Source: Treponema sp.
Lineage (GTDB): Bacteria > Spirochaetota > Spirochaetia > Treponematales > Breznakiellaceae
Reading direction: 5' to 3'
Assembly: GCA_031275035.1 (NCBI GenBank)
Contig: JAISPH010000246.1
Location: 1-46,907, forward strand
Length of the DNA stretch: 46,907 nucleotides
Positions 31,832 to 39,282 of this stretch are shown one piece after another. A program made the position numbers and the translations under genes. The notes beneath the pieces are model-generated. The model saw only the letters and a list, made by a program, of their open reading frames with translations. It was not told the origin of the DNA and did not search any database. Numbering within the stretch: position 1 is the stretch's first letter; each line of letters begins with the position of its first letter.

Positions 31832-32171
31832 ACCCTTATGCTACAGCCTATCGGGCCGCTTTTCCAGGGCGGAATGGCGCGCCGCGGCCCTGAAAGGGCC
31901 GGAAAAGCCGCCGCTGTCTTTAGACAACGGGGCATATTTGCAAGACTTTGCGGATGAAAGGTAAGCCAATGTCAGGAAACGGCGCCAAATTCGGGCGGGG
32001 GGAGGCGGCCTTTACCGGGGCGGCGATATATACGAACTGCGTCTATACGCGGGCAGGGGGGCATATATACGCAATACGTCTATTTGCGGGAATGGCGAGA
32101 TATATACGAACTGCGTCTATGGGCGCCGGACGCGGGGACCGCCGGACCTTAACGGTCCCGGCGGCGCGTGT
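31832..32171. other. Intergenic region with the 37-bp repeat array
   Basis: No gene was accepted here. A weak 75-codon frame on the plus strand spans part of it, but its protein tracks the DNA repeats and has no ribosome-binding site. The stretch holds the three-copy 37-bp tandem repeat (separate entry) and must contain the fumarase promoter on the minus strand. Confidence 0.6.
32026..32136 (+). repeat. Tandem repeat, three copies with exact 37-bp period
   Basis: Copies begin at 32026, 32063 and 32100. Each opens ATATATACG, then has CGTCTAT at the same phase (40-46, 77-83 and 114-120 of the region from 32000), followed by a GCGGG-type or G-rich half. The AT-rich front half is best conserved and the G-rich back half has drifted. 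Because 37 is not a multiple of three, coding selection is not the cause. Related sequence recurs at 38638-38697. Confidence 0.75.
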
Positions 32172-33209
32172 TTAGGGGAGCGGGGACCCGGCGTCCGCGG
32201 GAAACACGATGCCGCACTGTCTTCGCACCGTATCCAGAATCTCCATGGCCTCCATGGAATACCGGTTCTGCAGGGCCAGGGCGGGGGAGCCGGGCCCTGC
32301 CCCGGCGGCTCTGATAAATTCCTCAAGTTCGTAGATCATGTCGCCGTTTGCGCCGGCGGCCCTTTCCCCGGGGACCGTCAGGGGCTCCGCCAGGGAAGCG
32401 GGCGCCCTGGATTCGGGCTTTCCCTCCCGGCGCCTCCGGGCGAGCCCGCTCAGAGTAACCATGTCCCCGATGGAAACGCTTCCCCCCTCCCCCTGAATCT
32501 CCGAGGGGTTATAGGAATCGGCCGCCTTCGAATAGTGAACGTCCGCGGTCATCTCCCCGTAGGAAGCAAGGAAGGTCCCCTGGGCGTCGAAACCGTTGGA
32601 AAGCTTTACCGCCGCGGCCTGAATCCGGCGGGGCCTGCCGAAGAGGCGGAGCAGGATATGGACACAGTATACCCCCATATCCATCAGGGCGCCGTTGGAA
32701 AGGGCGGGGTTGAAGGCGTTCGGCGCCTCCCCGGCAAGGAAAGGGCCGTACCGGGAGGAATAGCGGCAGAGGGACAGCGCCGCCCGGCGTATGGTCCCGA
32801 TGGTATCCAGGGCCTCCCTGAGCCGGGCCAGGGCGGGGTTAAAGGCCGGCCGTACCGCCTCCATCAGAACCAGGCCGCCCTTCCGGGCGGCGGCCAGCAT
32901 GGCCTCCAGTTCTTTGGCATTGGAAGCGGCGGGTTTCTCGCAGAGTACATGCTTCCCCGCCCGGAGCATCAAAAGCGCCTGCCCACAGTGGCAGGCCGTG
33001 GGACTGGCGATGTACACCGCATCAACGGGGCAGGCCGCAAGATCCTCCAGAGACGAAACGCAGCGGGCCGCCCCGTACTGTTCCCCAAACTCCCGGGCCC
33101 GCCAGGGGGACCGGGAATAGACCGCCCCAAGCTCAAAGCCGGGACAGCCCTTTCCCGCCGCAAGAAACCAGCCGCTTACAAAATTAGTGCCGATGATGCC
33201 GAAACGCAT
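32172..33209 (-). CDS. Gfo/Idh/MocA-family oxidoreductase
   Basis: A 345-residue NAD(P)-dependent oxidoreductase. The N-terminal Rossmann fold opens MRFGIIGTNFVSGWFL (G-x-x-G with the usual third Gly replaced), followed by DAVYIASPTACHCGQALLML and the signature HVLCEKPAASNAKE. The C-terminal domain contains ALMDMGVYCVHIL, typical of the substrate domain. It probably oxidises a sugar, inositol or related cyclic polyol; the substrate is unknown. GGAGG precedes ATG 33209. It stands alone between the 37-bp repeat array and the omega gene, which is divergent. Confidence 0.88.
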   Translation of the reverse strand: MRFGIIGTNFVSGWFLAAGKGCPGFELGAVYSRSPWRAREFGEQYGAARCVSSLEDLAACPVDAVYIASPTACHCGQALLMLRAGKHVLCEKPAASNAKELEAMLAAARKGGLVLMEAVRPAFNPALARLREALDTIGTIRRAALSLCRYSSRYGPFLAGEAPNAFNPALSNGALMDMGVYCVHILLRLFGRPRRIQAAAVKLSNGFDAQGTFLASYGEMTADVHYSKAADSYNPSEIQGEGGSVSIGDMVTLSGLARRRREGKPESRAPASLAEPLTVPGERAAGANGDMIYELEEFIRAAGAGPGSPALALQNRYSMEAMEILDTVRRQCGIVFPADAGSPLP

Positions 33210-33288
33210 GGAACCTCCGATGGGGGAGGCTGAACGATGTTTTCAGCCTCCCCAGAGATACATCCCGGGGAAAGCCCCTTTATACATC

Positions 33289-33317
33289 TTTACATAAAAA
33301 GCCGTTTTTTATATACT
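33289..33317 (+). promoter_or_regulatory. Promoter of rpoZ, leaderless arrangement
   Basis: TTTACA (33289-33294), 17-base spacer, TATACT (33312-33317). The ATG begins at 33325, seven bases after the -10, where transcription should start. The only purines before the ATG are GGCGGG, too close and partly inside the predicted start region for a normal ribosome-binding site. Confidence 0.65.
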
Positions 33318-33324
33318 GGCGGGC

Positions 33325-33516
33325 ATGATATTCCCCCTGGAAGAATTAATTGAATATGACCGCAATATGTACGAGATTACCTGCGCCGCTTCCCGCAGGG
33401 CTTTTCAGCTTTCCATGCTGAGGGATCCCGATTTTGACGATCTTGACAGCAAGGTGGTTTCCCTGGCGGCCCAGCAGATCTTTACCGGGGAAGTTGAATT
33501 CCGTATCGAAGAATGA
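33325..33516 (+). CDS. rpoZ: RNA polymerase omega-like subunit, short
   Basis: A 63-residue protein with the omega pattern: a short N-terminal segment (PLEELIEYDRNMYEITCAASRRAFQL), then a gap, then KVVSLAAQQIFTGEVEFRIEE, matching the family's 'R(Y/F)E...AAKRARQL...K...AxEEIxxGKI'. It is shorter than E. coli omega (91). The gene directly precedes miaA. Omega assists assembly of the beta-prime subunit. Assignment rests on the motif and neighbourhood; it could be a divergent relative. The promoter context implies a leaderless transcript. The start of miaA lies about 60 bases after the stop. Confidence 0.75.
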   Translation: MIFPLEELIEYDRNMYEITCAASRRAFQLSMLRDPDFDDLDSKVVSLAAQQIFTGEVEFRIEE

Positions 33517-33577
33517 ACCTTCCCGGACCGCGCGCAGACTGCGCCGCGCCTCTCCGGCCCGGCCTTCCGGCGGACTG

Positions 33578-34618
33578 ATGCCGGTACAGGCCGGAGCTCC
33601 GCATATCCCGGCGGCGCTGCTCTGCGGCCCCACCGCTTCGGGCAAGACCGGAATTCTGGAGGAACTCTTTGCCCCTCCCCGGAGCCCTTCGGGTTCCGCT
33701 CCGGGCCGGTCTTCCCCGGCATATCCTGCGGAAATAATCTCCGCCGATTCCATGCAGGTATACCGGGGCATGGACATCGGCACCGCCAAGCCTTCGCCGG
33801 AGCTCCGGGAGGCGCTTCCCCATCACTTAATCGATATCCGCGATCCCCGGGAACAGTTCAACGCGGGAGAATTTGTCCGGCTGGCGGATCGGGCCTGCAT
33901 TGACATAGCCCGCCGGGGAAAGCTCCCGGTGATCTCCGGGGGAACCGGCTTTTACCTCTCCAGCTTTATCCTGGGCCTCTCCGGGGCTCCCCCCTCGGAC
34001 CCCGCCGTGCGCCGGGAACTGCGGGAGGAACGGCGGAGCAGGGGCATCGAGGTTCTGGCGGAGGAGCTGGCCCGCTGCGATCCCGAAAGCGCGGGCCGTA
34101 TCCACATCCACGACGAATACCGGCTTTTAAGGGCCCTGGAGGTATACCGCGCCGCGGGCCGCCCCTTGAGTTCCTATCCCCGGCCCGCGGCGGCAAGACC
34201 CGGCACCGCGGGGGACCCGCCCGGCGGGGAAGGGCGGCCCCGCTACCGTTTCCTCATCCTGGTTCTGGACCGGCCCCGGGAGGAGGTCTACCGCCGTATC
34301 AACGGGCGCTGCGCGGAAATGTTCCGCCGGGGCCTTCCCGGCGAGGTCCGCAGGCTGTACGCCGCCGGTTACAGCCCGGACGATCCGGGGATGAGGGCCA
34401 TAGGATACCGGGAATTCTTTACCGGGGAAACCGGGGCCTGGCGGCTCCTGGACGATCTGGCCGCGGTGGAGGCCCTGACCGCCCAAAACAGCCGGCGCTA
34501 CGCCAAGCGGCAGCTTACCTATTTCGCCTCCATTCCGGGGATAAGGCGGATTCCCGCGGCGGAGGACCCCGCCGCTCTTATCCGCCGGGAGTTGGATCTG
34601 TTCCTCGCTTCGGCATGA
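33578..34618 (+). CDS. miaA: tRNA dimethylallyltransferase
   Basis: Adds the isopentenyl group to A37 of tRNAs that read U-starting codons. A 346-residue protein with P-loop LLCGPTASGKTG, then EIISADSMQVYRGMDIGTAKP, HHLIDIRDPREQFNAGEF, VISGGTGFYLSSFILGL, and the C-terminal FRRGLPGEVRRLYAAGY...AIGYREF and QNSRRYAKRQLTYF. An extra Pro/Gly-rich insertion (AAARPGTAGDPPGGEGRPR) lies in the middle. The frame is open further upstream, but those residues overlap rpoZ in another frame. The ATG at 33578 (MPVQAGAPHIPAALL) is the first sensible start, with weak Shine-Dalgarno. Confidence 0.93.
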   Translation: MPVQAGAPHIPAALLCGPTASGKTGILEELFAPPRSPSGSAPGRSSPAYPAEIISADSMQVYRGMDIGTAKPSPELREALPHHLIDIRDPREQFNAGEFVRLADRACIDIARRGKLPVISGGTGFYLSSFILGLSGAPPSDPAVRRELREERRSRGIEVLAEELARCDPESAGRIHIHDEYRLLRALEVYRAAGRPLSSYPRPAAARPGTAGDPPGGEGRPRYRFLILVLDRPREEVYRRINGRCAEMFRRGLPGEVRRLYAAGYSPDDPGMRAIGYREFFTGETGAWRLLDDLAAVEALTAQNSRRYAKRQLTYFASIPGIRRIPAAEDPAALIRRELDLFLASA

Positions 34619-34620
34619 TC

Positions 34621-34649
34621 TTTACAAGGCCCGGTCCGGGGATTATCAT
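34621..34649 (+). promoter_or_regulatory. Promoter of rpe, leaderless arrangement
   Basis: TTTACA (34621-34626) lies two bases after the miaA stop, followed by a 17-base spacer and TATCAT (34644-34649). The ATG at 34656 is six bases after the -10. No Shine-Dalgarno is present before it. Confidence 0.6.
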
Positions 34650-34655
34650 CAGAAT

Positions 34656-35312
34656 ATGACCGATCCTGTTGTCGCGCCTTCGGTGCTTGCCGCAAATTTC
34701 TCCAATACCGCCGCGGGGCTCGCGGAAATTGACCGCTCCGGCGCCGAATGGGTCCATCTGGATGTGATGGACGGCCGCTTTGTCCCCTCCCTCAGCTTTG
34801 GCCCCAAGATGGTGGAGGATCTCCGCCCCCTTTCCCGGGCCGTTTTTGACGTTCACCTTATGGTCTGCGAGCCGGACCGTTTAATCGACGGCTTTGCCAA
34901 GGCCGGGGCGGATTATATTACCTTCCATGCCGAGGCGGCGGTCCATTCCCACCGTATCCTGGGGGCGATCCGCGGGCTGGGGAAAAAGGCCGGCGTCAGC
35001 ATCGTTCCTTCAACGCCGGTATGCCAAATCGAGCCCCTGCTGCCCTTTACGGATCTTGTCCTGGTGATGACCGTCAACCCCGGTTACGGCGGGCAGGCCC
35101 TTATCGGCGAATGTTTTGACAAAGTCAGGGAGCTTAAGGATCTGCGGGAAAGGGGAAGGGGAACGTACCTGATCTCCGTGGACGGGGGAATTAACGGGGA
35201 AACCGCCGCCGCCGCCCGGAACGCCGGGGCGGATGTGCTGGTGGCGGGATCCGCCTTTTTCGGCGCCCCCGACAAGGCCCTCTTTGTCAGGGCCTTGAAG
35301 GGCAAAGCCTAA
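34656..35312 (+). CDS. rpe: Ribulose-phosphate 3-epimerase
   Basis: A 218-residue TIM-barrel epimerase of the pentose-phosphate pathway. Motifs: APSVLAANFS, WVHLDVMDGRFVPSLSFGP (metal and catalytic Asp), DVHLMVCEPDRLI with the His ligand, MTVNPGYGGQ, and ISVDGGINGETA with the second catalytic Asp, then DVLVAGSAFFG for phosphate binding. All key residues are present. The gene immediately follows miaA but has its own promoter in which the -10 box nearly touches the start codon. Confidence 0.96.
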   Translation: MTDPVVAPSVLAANFSNTAAGLAEIDRSGAEWVHLDVMDGRFVPSLSFGPKMVEDLRPLSRAVFDVHLMVCEPDRLIDGFAKAGADYITFHAEAAVHSHRILGAIRGLGKKAGVSIVPSTPVCQIEPLLPFTDLVLVMTVNPGYGGQALIGECFDKVRELKDLRERGRGTYLISVDGGINGETAAAARNAGADVLVAGSAFFGAPDKALFVRALKGKA

Positions 35313-35387
35313 TCGGAAGCTCCCTTTCTGCCGAAAATGAAGCGGTCCTCTGTTTTTAACCCGAAAGAGGTCCTAAGGATTGAAAAT

Positions 35388-36389
35388 ATGATCGGTGAAC
35401 ATATAATCGATAAGCGCCTTAACTCCCGGGGCCCGGCCCGGCTCTTGTTTTTCCTTATTCTCTTTGCGGCCCTGACGGCGGCCGCGGCGGCCCAGACAGG
35501 CGGTTTGCAGTACGGCATCGATCTTTACGGAGCGGGCCGCTGGCGGGAAGCGGTAATAGAACTGCGCCGGGCCGGGGCGGCGGATCCTTCCGTCCGGTCC
35601 GAGGCCCTGTACTGGACCGCCCTGGCGGAGCTTGCCGCCGGGGAATACGAGGCATCGCTCCACGATATGGAAACCCTGGAACGAGAGGATCCCAGGTACA
35701 GCCGTACCGGCGAACTGGCCTACCATAAAGGAAGGGCCCTCTTCTACCTGGGCCGCTACGACGAGGCCATGGTTATCCTCCGTTCCTATGCGGACGGAAT
35801 CGACGAATATATCACCGGCGGCGCTTCCCGGAAGGCGGCGGCCCTCTACTGGATTGGAGAATGTCTCTTTGCCCTGGGTCAGCTTGACCGGGCCCTCGAG
35901 ATTTTTACCCTTATCACCGAACAGTACGCCGGCAGCGTTAAATACGAGGCCTCCGCCTACCGTATAGCCCTGATCAATCAAAAGAAGATTGAAGCGGAAC
36001 TCCTTGCCATACTGCGGTGGAGCCACGAGGAATCGCTTAAAACGGCGGAAGAATACCAGCGGCGGGAACGTTCCTACGACCAGGCCATCATCGCCTATCA
36101 GAAACGGATAGCGGAACTGCTCAGGGACCCCAGGGTTGCGGAGCTGGAAAGGGCCAACGCCGATTATCAGCGCCAGCTTTCCGAAGCGGAAAACCGCATC
36201 GCCTCCATGGTTCCCGCGGAGGAGGTTCCGGCGGAACCGCCCGCCGCAGCGCCCGATCCCGATCCGGCCATCCCCGCCCTGCCGTCGGACCGGATAATCC
36301 GGCTCCTCTCCCTTAAAGCCGAGGCCCTGGAACTGGCCAATGACCTTTCACGATCCCTTAATGCCGGAGGACCCCGTGAAACGCCTTAA
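35388..36389 (+). CDS. Exported TPR protein
   Basis: A 333-residue protein. The N-terminal basic region and a hydrophobic stretch ending AALTAAAAAQ look like a cleaved signal peptide. TPR-like helical pairs follow from residue ~40 to ~200 (YGAGRWREAVIELRRAGA, ALYWTALAELAAGEYEASLHDM, AYHKGRALFYLGRYDEAMVI, ALYWIGECLFALGQLDRALEIF), then a coiled-coil segment (KRIAELLRDPRVAELERANADYQRQLSEAENRIA) and a Pro/Ala-rich part. It resembles periplasmic YbgF/BamD-style adaptors but is not clearly any of them. Start 35388 is preferred (AAGGA upstream); ATG 35337 has no ribosome-binding site. Confidence 0.75.
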   Translation: MIGEHIIDKRLNSRGPARLLFFLILFAALTAAAAAQTGGLQYGIDLYGAGRWREAVIELRRAGAADPSVRSEALYWTALAELAAGEYEASLHDMETLEREDPRYSRTGELAYHKGRALFYLGRYDEAMVILRSYADGIDEYITGGASRKAAALYWIGECLFALGQLDRALEIFTLITEQYAGSVKYEASAYRIALINQKKIEAELLAILRWSHEESLKTAEEYQRRERSYDQAIIAYQKRIAELLRDPRVAELERANADYQRQLSEAENRIASMVPAEEVPAEPPAAAPDPDPAIPALPSDRIIRLLSLKAEALELANDLSRSLNAGGPRETP

Positions 36390-37458
36390 CATGACGCTCA
36401 GGGACGCATCCCGTCTTCGGATAACGCTTATAGCCCTCTTTTTCGGTCTGACGGCCCTTTCCGGCCTGGGGGCGGCGGAATATGCCGAGGGCCGTATCAA
36501 ACTGGTCCTCCATGAGAATACGGGCCGCTTCTCCCTCTACTATATGACCGACATCGTCAAGGAACAGTACGAACCCCTCTTTGTCGATAAGGATCCCCGG
36601 ACCAGCTTTATCACGGTTATGACCGGGGACCGGACCTACCGCCTGGGGGAAGCTTCGGTTTTTAAGTTCCGCCCGGGGGGAAGCCCGGACCGGCCGGCCT
36701 TTATTTTTGAGTCTCCCTTTCTCTCGGTAACCCAGGAATTTTCGTTTATCCAGACCGTAGATTCCTCCCTGACCAACGGGATCCGCATAAACATCACCGT
36801 AGAGAATAAAGGCGAACAGCTTATCATGGCGGGGCTCCGCTTCCTTCTGGATACAAGCCTGGGGGAGGGGGGCAGGCCCCACTTTATGACCAACACCCGG
36901 TCCTTTAGCTCGGAGGCGGTAATCGACGGCGGAAACAGCGACCGCTGGTGGATAACCCGGAACGACAAGTTTGGCTTTATGGGGAATATATTTGTGGGGG
37001 GCATCACTAATCCCGATCTTATCCACTTTGCCAACTGGAAACGGCTGAACGATGTTCCCTGGAAGACCCCCTACGTTTCGGGGAGGAATTTTAACTTTCT
37101 GCCCTATTCCATCAACGATTCGGCGGTTTCCTATTACTTCGATCCCGCCCCCCTGGGAAGGGGAGAGCGGCGGACCCTGTCGATGCTCCTTGCCGCGGAG
37201 GACCCCAACGGCTTTGCCCAGTACAATACCGGTTCCAACAACGAGCTGACCCAGATTCTGCAGCGGAGCGGCGAAGCCGCCCCGGCGGGTCCCGTTTCGG
37301 CGCTGAATCCCGCCGGCTATACCTGGGAGGATCTTTTAATACTCAGGGATCTGGTGTCCCGTATTGACGGATACCTTGCCGCCGGTTCCGTAAGCGACGA
37401 AGAGCTGATGACCATCGAATTGGTTCTTTCCAGAATTAAGGGGCGGCATAAACCGTAG
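36376..37458 (+). CDS. Exported spirochaete protein of unknown function
   Basis: A 360-residue protein with a signal peptide (RLRITLIALFFGLTALSGLGAAEYA) and a mostly beta-rich mature part (EGRIKLVLHENTGRFSLYYM, FVDKDPRTSFITVMTGDRTYRL, RINITVENKGEQLIMAGLRFLLDTSLGEGG). I do not recognise a family with confidence. The last ~50 residues are helical (WEDLLILRDLVSRIDGYLA). GTG 36376 was chosen because GGAGG lies five bases upstream and the signal peptide then has normal length. It overlaps the previous gene by 14 bases; earlier ATGs at 36340 and 36361 exist. It lies between two TPR proteins in one operon, suggesting an envelope assembly. Confidence 0.75.
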   Translation: MKRLNMTLRDASRLRITLIALFFGLTALSGLGAAEYAEGRIKLVLHENTGRFSLYYMTDIVKEQYEPLFVDKDPRTSFITVMTGDRTYRLGEASVFKFRPGGSPDRPAFIFESPFLSVTQEFSFIQTVDSSLTNGIRINITVENKGEQLIMAGLRFLLDTSLGEGGRPHFMTNTRSFSSEAVIDGGNSDRWWITRNDKFGFMGNIFVGGITNPDLIHFANWKRLNDVPWKTPYVSGRNFNFLPYSINDSAVSYYFDPAPLGRGERRTLSMLLAAEDPNGFAQYNTGSNNELTQILQRSGEAAPAGPVSALNPAGYTWEDLLILRDLVSRIDGYLAAGSVSDEELMTIELVLSRIKGRHKP

Positions 37459-37466
37459 TTTCGCCC

Positions 37467-38576
37467 ATGAAGCTTGATCCGATTTTGACAAGGGCCGCCC
37501 GCCTTGCCCGGCGGCGGAAATACGGGGAGGCCATAGATACCCTGCTGCCCGAAGTAGTCAGATACCACGATTCGTTCCGTTATCACTATATAATGGGAGT
37601 CTGCTGTCTCTACTCGGGGGACTTTTCCGGCGCCTTCGATTACTTTAAGCGGGCCCGGGACATTAAAATGCGGGACCCTCCGGTACTGCTGGGGCTGGCG
37701 GCGCTTTTTCTCCGCCGGGGACAAACGGACCGGGCCCTGGACCTGTACCTGGAGGTACAGGATCTTGACCGGAACAACGGCACGGCACGGCGGGCCCTCG
37801 GCGTTATACGGAAATACGCCGGGGAGAAGCTTTCGGACTGGGTAGATTCGGGAAAGCTGCCCCGGCTCTATCCCCCCCTGCCCAGGGCCCCCTCCTGGAA
37901 CCGCGTGGTCTTTCCCCTGGCGGGGCTTCTGGCGGCGCTGATCGCCGCCGGGGGGATCGCCGCCAGGACCCGGAACCTCGCGGCGGACCGGTCCCAGCGC
38001 AGCGGCCTTGCGTTCAGCGTCCTTGAGCAGGAGGAACGGAACAATCCTGTGGAGACGGGGGGAAGCTACCGGTATGTCCTTACCAAAAAGCAGGTCCTCG
38101 ATACCTTTGCCGAGGGCCGGAAACGCTTCGCCGAAGGCCGGGACGAGGCCGCCAAGCTTGCCCTGAACCGTATTCTGGAATCCAACGCGTCCGGGCCGGT
38201 CAAGAACAAGGCCCGGCTCCTCCTCTCCTATACGGAGATTCCCGGCTTTGACACCCTCAGGGACCGGTACAGTTACCAGGAGGTAAAGGCCGATCCCCCC
38301 CTGTACCGGGACTGTTATGTAATATGGCGGGGCATGGCCGCCAATGTGGAACAGCTTGATCAGGGGGTCCTTTTGGACTTCCTCGTCGGGTACGATACCA
38401 GGACCACCCTGCTGGGAAAGGTCCCGGTCCGCTTTGAAGTTTCCGTGGCGGTGGACCCCGGACGGCCCCTGGAGATCCTGGGCAGGGTGATTCCCGGGGC
38501 GGGGCAGGACGGCCTTAGACTGGAGGGCGTCGCCGTTCATCAGGCCGCCTCTCTGGGAAACGGCGGACAGCCGTAA
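37467..38576 (+). CDS. TPR protein with a single transmembrane helix
   Basis: A 369-residue protein. Residues ~1-120 form TPR repeats (RRKYGEAIDTLLPEV, YHYIMGVCCLYSGDFSGAFDYFKRA, LGLAALFLRRGQTDRALDLYLEV). A transmembrane helix lies at about 148-168 (VVFPLAGLLAALIAAGGIAA). The C-terminal ~200 residues contain a further helical repeat (ALNRILESNASGPVKNKARLLLSY) and a beta-rich end. The TPR part would be cytoplasmic and the rest periplasmic, or the reverse. It begins eight bases after the previous stop and has no clear ribosome-binding site, so coupling is likely. Third gene of the exported/TPR trio. A long repeat-rich gap follows. Confidence 0.75.
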   Translation: MKLDPILTRAARLARRRKYGEAIDTLLPEVVRYHDSFRYHYIMGVCCLYSGDFSGAFDYFKRARDIKMRDPPVLLGLAALFLRRGQTDRALDLYLEVQDLDRNNGTARRALGVIRKYAGEKLSDWVDSGKLPRLYPPLPRAPSWNRVVFPLAGLLAALIAAGGIAARTRNLAADRSQRSGLAFSVLEQEERNNPVETGGSYRYVLTKKQVLDTFAEGRKRFAEGRDEAAKLALNRILESNASGPVKNKARLLLSYTEIPGFDTLRDRYSYQEVKADPPLYRDCYVIWRGMAANVEQLDQGVLLDFLVGYDTRTTLLGKVPVRFEVSVAVDPGRPLEILGRVIPGAGQDGLRLEGVAVHQAASLGNGGQP

Positions 38577-38637
38577 AGGCCGGGACGTACCGGGCGTTCT
38601 TGTTAAGAACAGCCGCGGACCCCGCCGGACCTGCGGC

Positions 38638-38697
38638 GTATATACGCAACACGTCTATAAGCGGGAGCAATTATACGCAATACATATATATGCCGGG
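38638..38697 (+). repeat. Two further copies of the 37-bp-family element
   Basis: Copy A at 38638-38665 reads GTATATACGCAACACGTCTA then TAAGCGGG. Copy B at 38669-38697 reads AATTATACGCAATACATATA then TATGCCGGG. Both match the ATATATACGCAATACGTCTA core of the array at 32026-32136, but here the copies are 31 bases apart. Confidence 0.65.
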
Positions 38698-38731
38698 CGG
38701 GCGGATGTAACATGCATTCGCTTTATTCGCA

Positions 38732-38890
38732 GTGGGGTCTAATACCCCGCCGCTCTGCGGCGGTTCAAACTGGCAACGCCAACAAAAAATGGCAGTAGAC
38801 CCCACAGTAAATAATTTCCTTGCAGAACGAACCTCGTAATCAAGGCAACGCTTACAAGATACCCCGTCCGCTCTGCGGCGGGGAGGTTCA
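38732..38890. repeat. Nested inverted repeats with a duplicated GC hairpin module
   Basis: GTGGGGTCTA (38732-38741) is the exact reverse complement of 38796-38805. Inside lies the hairpin CCGCCGC-TCT-GCGGCGG (38747-38763). About 110 bases later ATACCCCGTCCGCTCTGCGG recurs (38859 onward), extended to a longer imperfect stem by CGGGG, and bracketed by GAACCT/AGGTTC. This is the structure of a small non-autonomous or extragenic repetitive element. Confidence 0.5.
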
Positions 38891-38915
38891 TTCCGGGGCA
38901 AGGGGATCTCCCGCC

Positions 38916-39188
38916 GTTCCGGCCTTGTCCCTTGCCGTTCCGGCCTTGTCCGCTGTCGTTCCGGCCTTGTCCGCTGTCGTTCCGGGAAGGTTCCAAAACG
39001 ATTCTATACAAGTATAAAATGATTCTATACAAGTATAAAATGATTCTATACAAGTATAAAACGGTTCTATACATGTATGAAATGGTTCTATACATGTATG
39101 AAATGGTTCTATACATGTATGAAATGGTTCTATACATGTATGAAATGAGTCTGGACATGTCCGAAACGGTTCCGTACCTGTCCGGAAT
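38916..39188 (+). repeat. Thirteen-copy 21-bp tandem repeat with internal palindromes
   Basis: Units start every 21 bases from 38916 to 39168 without a phase slip. Three classes follow one another. Units 1-4 are GC-rich (GTTCCGGCCTTGTCC core). Units 5-7 carry TATAC-AA-GTATA. Units 8-11 carry ATAC-AT-GTAT. Unit 12 carries GGAC-AT-GTCC and unit 13 TTCCG...CGGAA. The palindromic centres stay at the same place in the unit while both arms change together. There are no unique spacers, so it is not CRISPR. Confidence 0.85.
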
Positions 39189-39282
39189 GCCCCCGGACGG
39201 GCGGATGTAACCCGCGGAAGTTCGTGGTTAAATTGTTTCCTTCTTGCGGCCCGCAGGGTCCGGCGGTTCCGCCGGAACGGGC

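Larger units (their letters stand above)
38698..39211 (+). repeat. Segment bounded by 14-bp perfect direct repeats
   Basis: CGGGCGGATGTAAC occurs at 38698-38711 and 39198-39211, exactly 500 bases apart, preceded by similar G-rich sequence. The repeats bracket the nested inverted repeats and the 21-bp array. This could mark target-site-like duplication, recombination, or two copies of one short element. Confidence 0.5.
38577..39282. other. Repeat-rich gene-free segment of 700 bp
   Basis: This stretch lies between the TPR/TM gene and prs and holds nothing I accept as a gene. Its contents are listed separately: a relative of the 37-bp family, 14-bp direct repeats 500 bp apart, nested inverted repeats with a duplicated CCGCTCTGCGGCGG module, and the 21-bp tandem array. 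Several open frames on both strands arise only because the 21-bp period is a multiple of three. Confidence 0.7.

Noticed and set aside
31948..32175. 75-codon plus-strand frame over the 37-bp repeats
   Set aside because: No ribosome-binding site; its residues follow the repeats, and 37 bp does not preserve a reading frame.
38916..39188. CRISPR array
   Set aside because: Units are contiguous with no unique spacers, and no cas genes are present.
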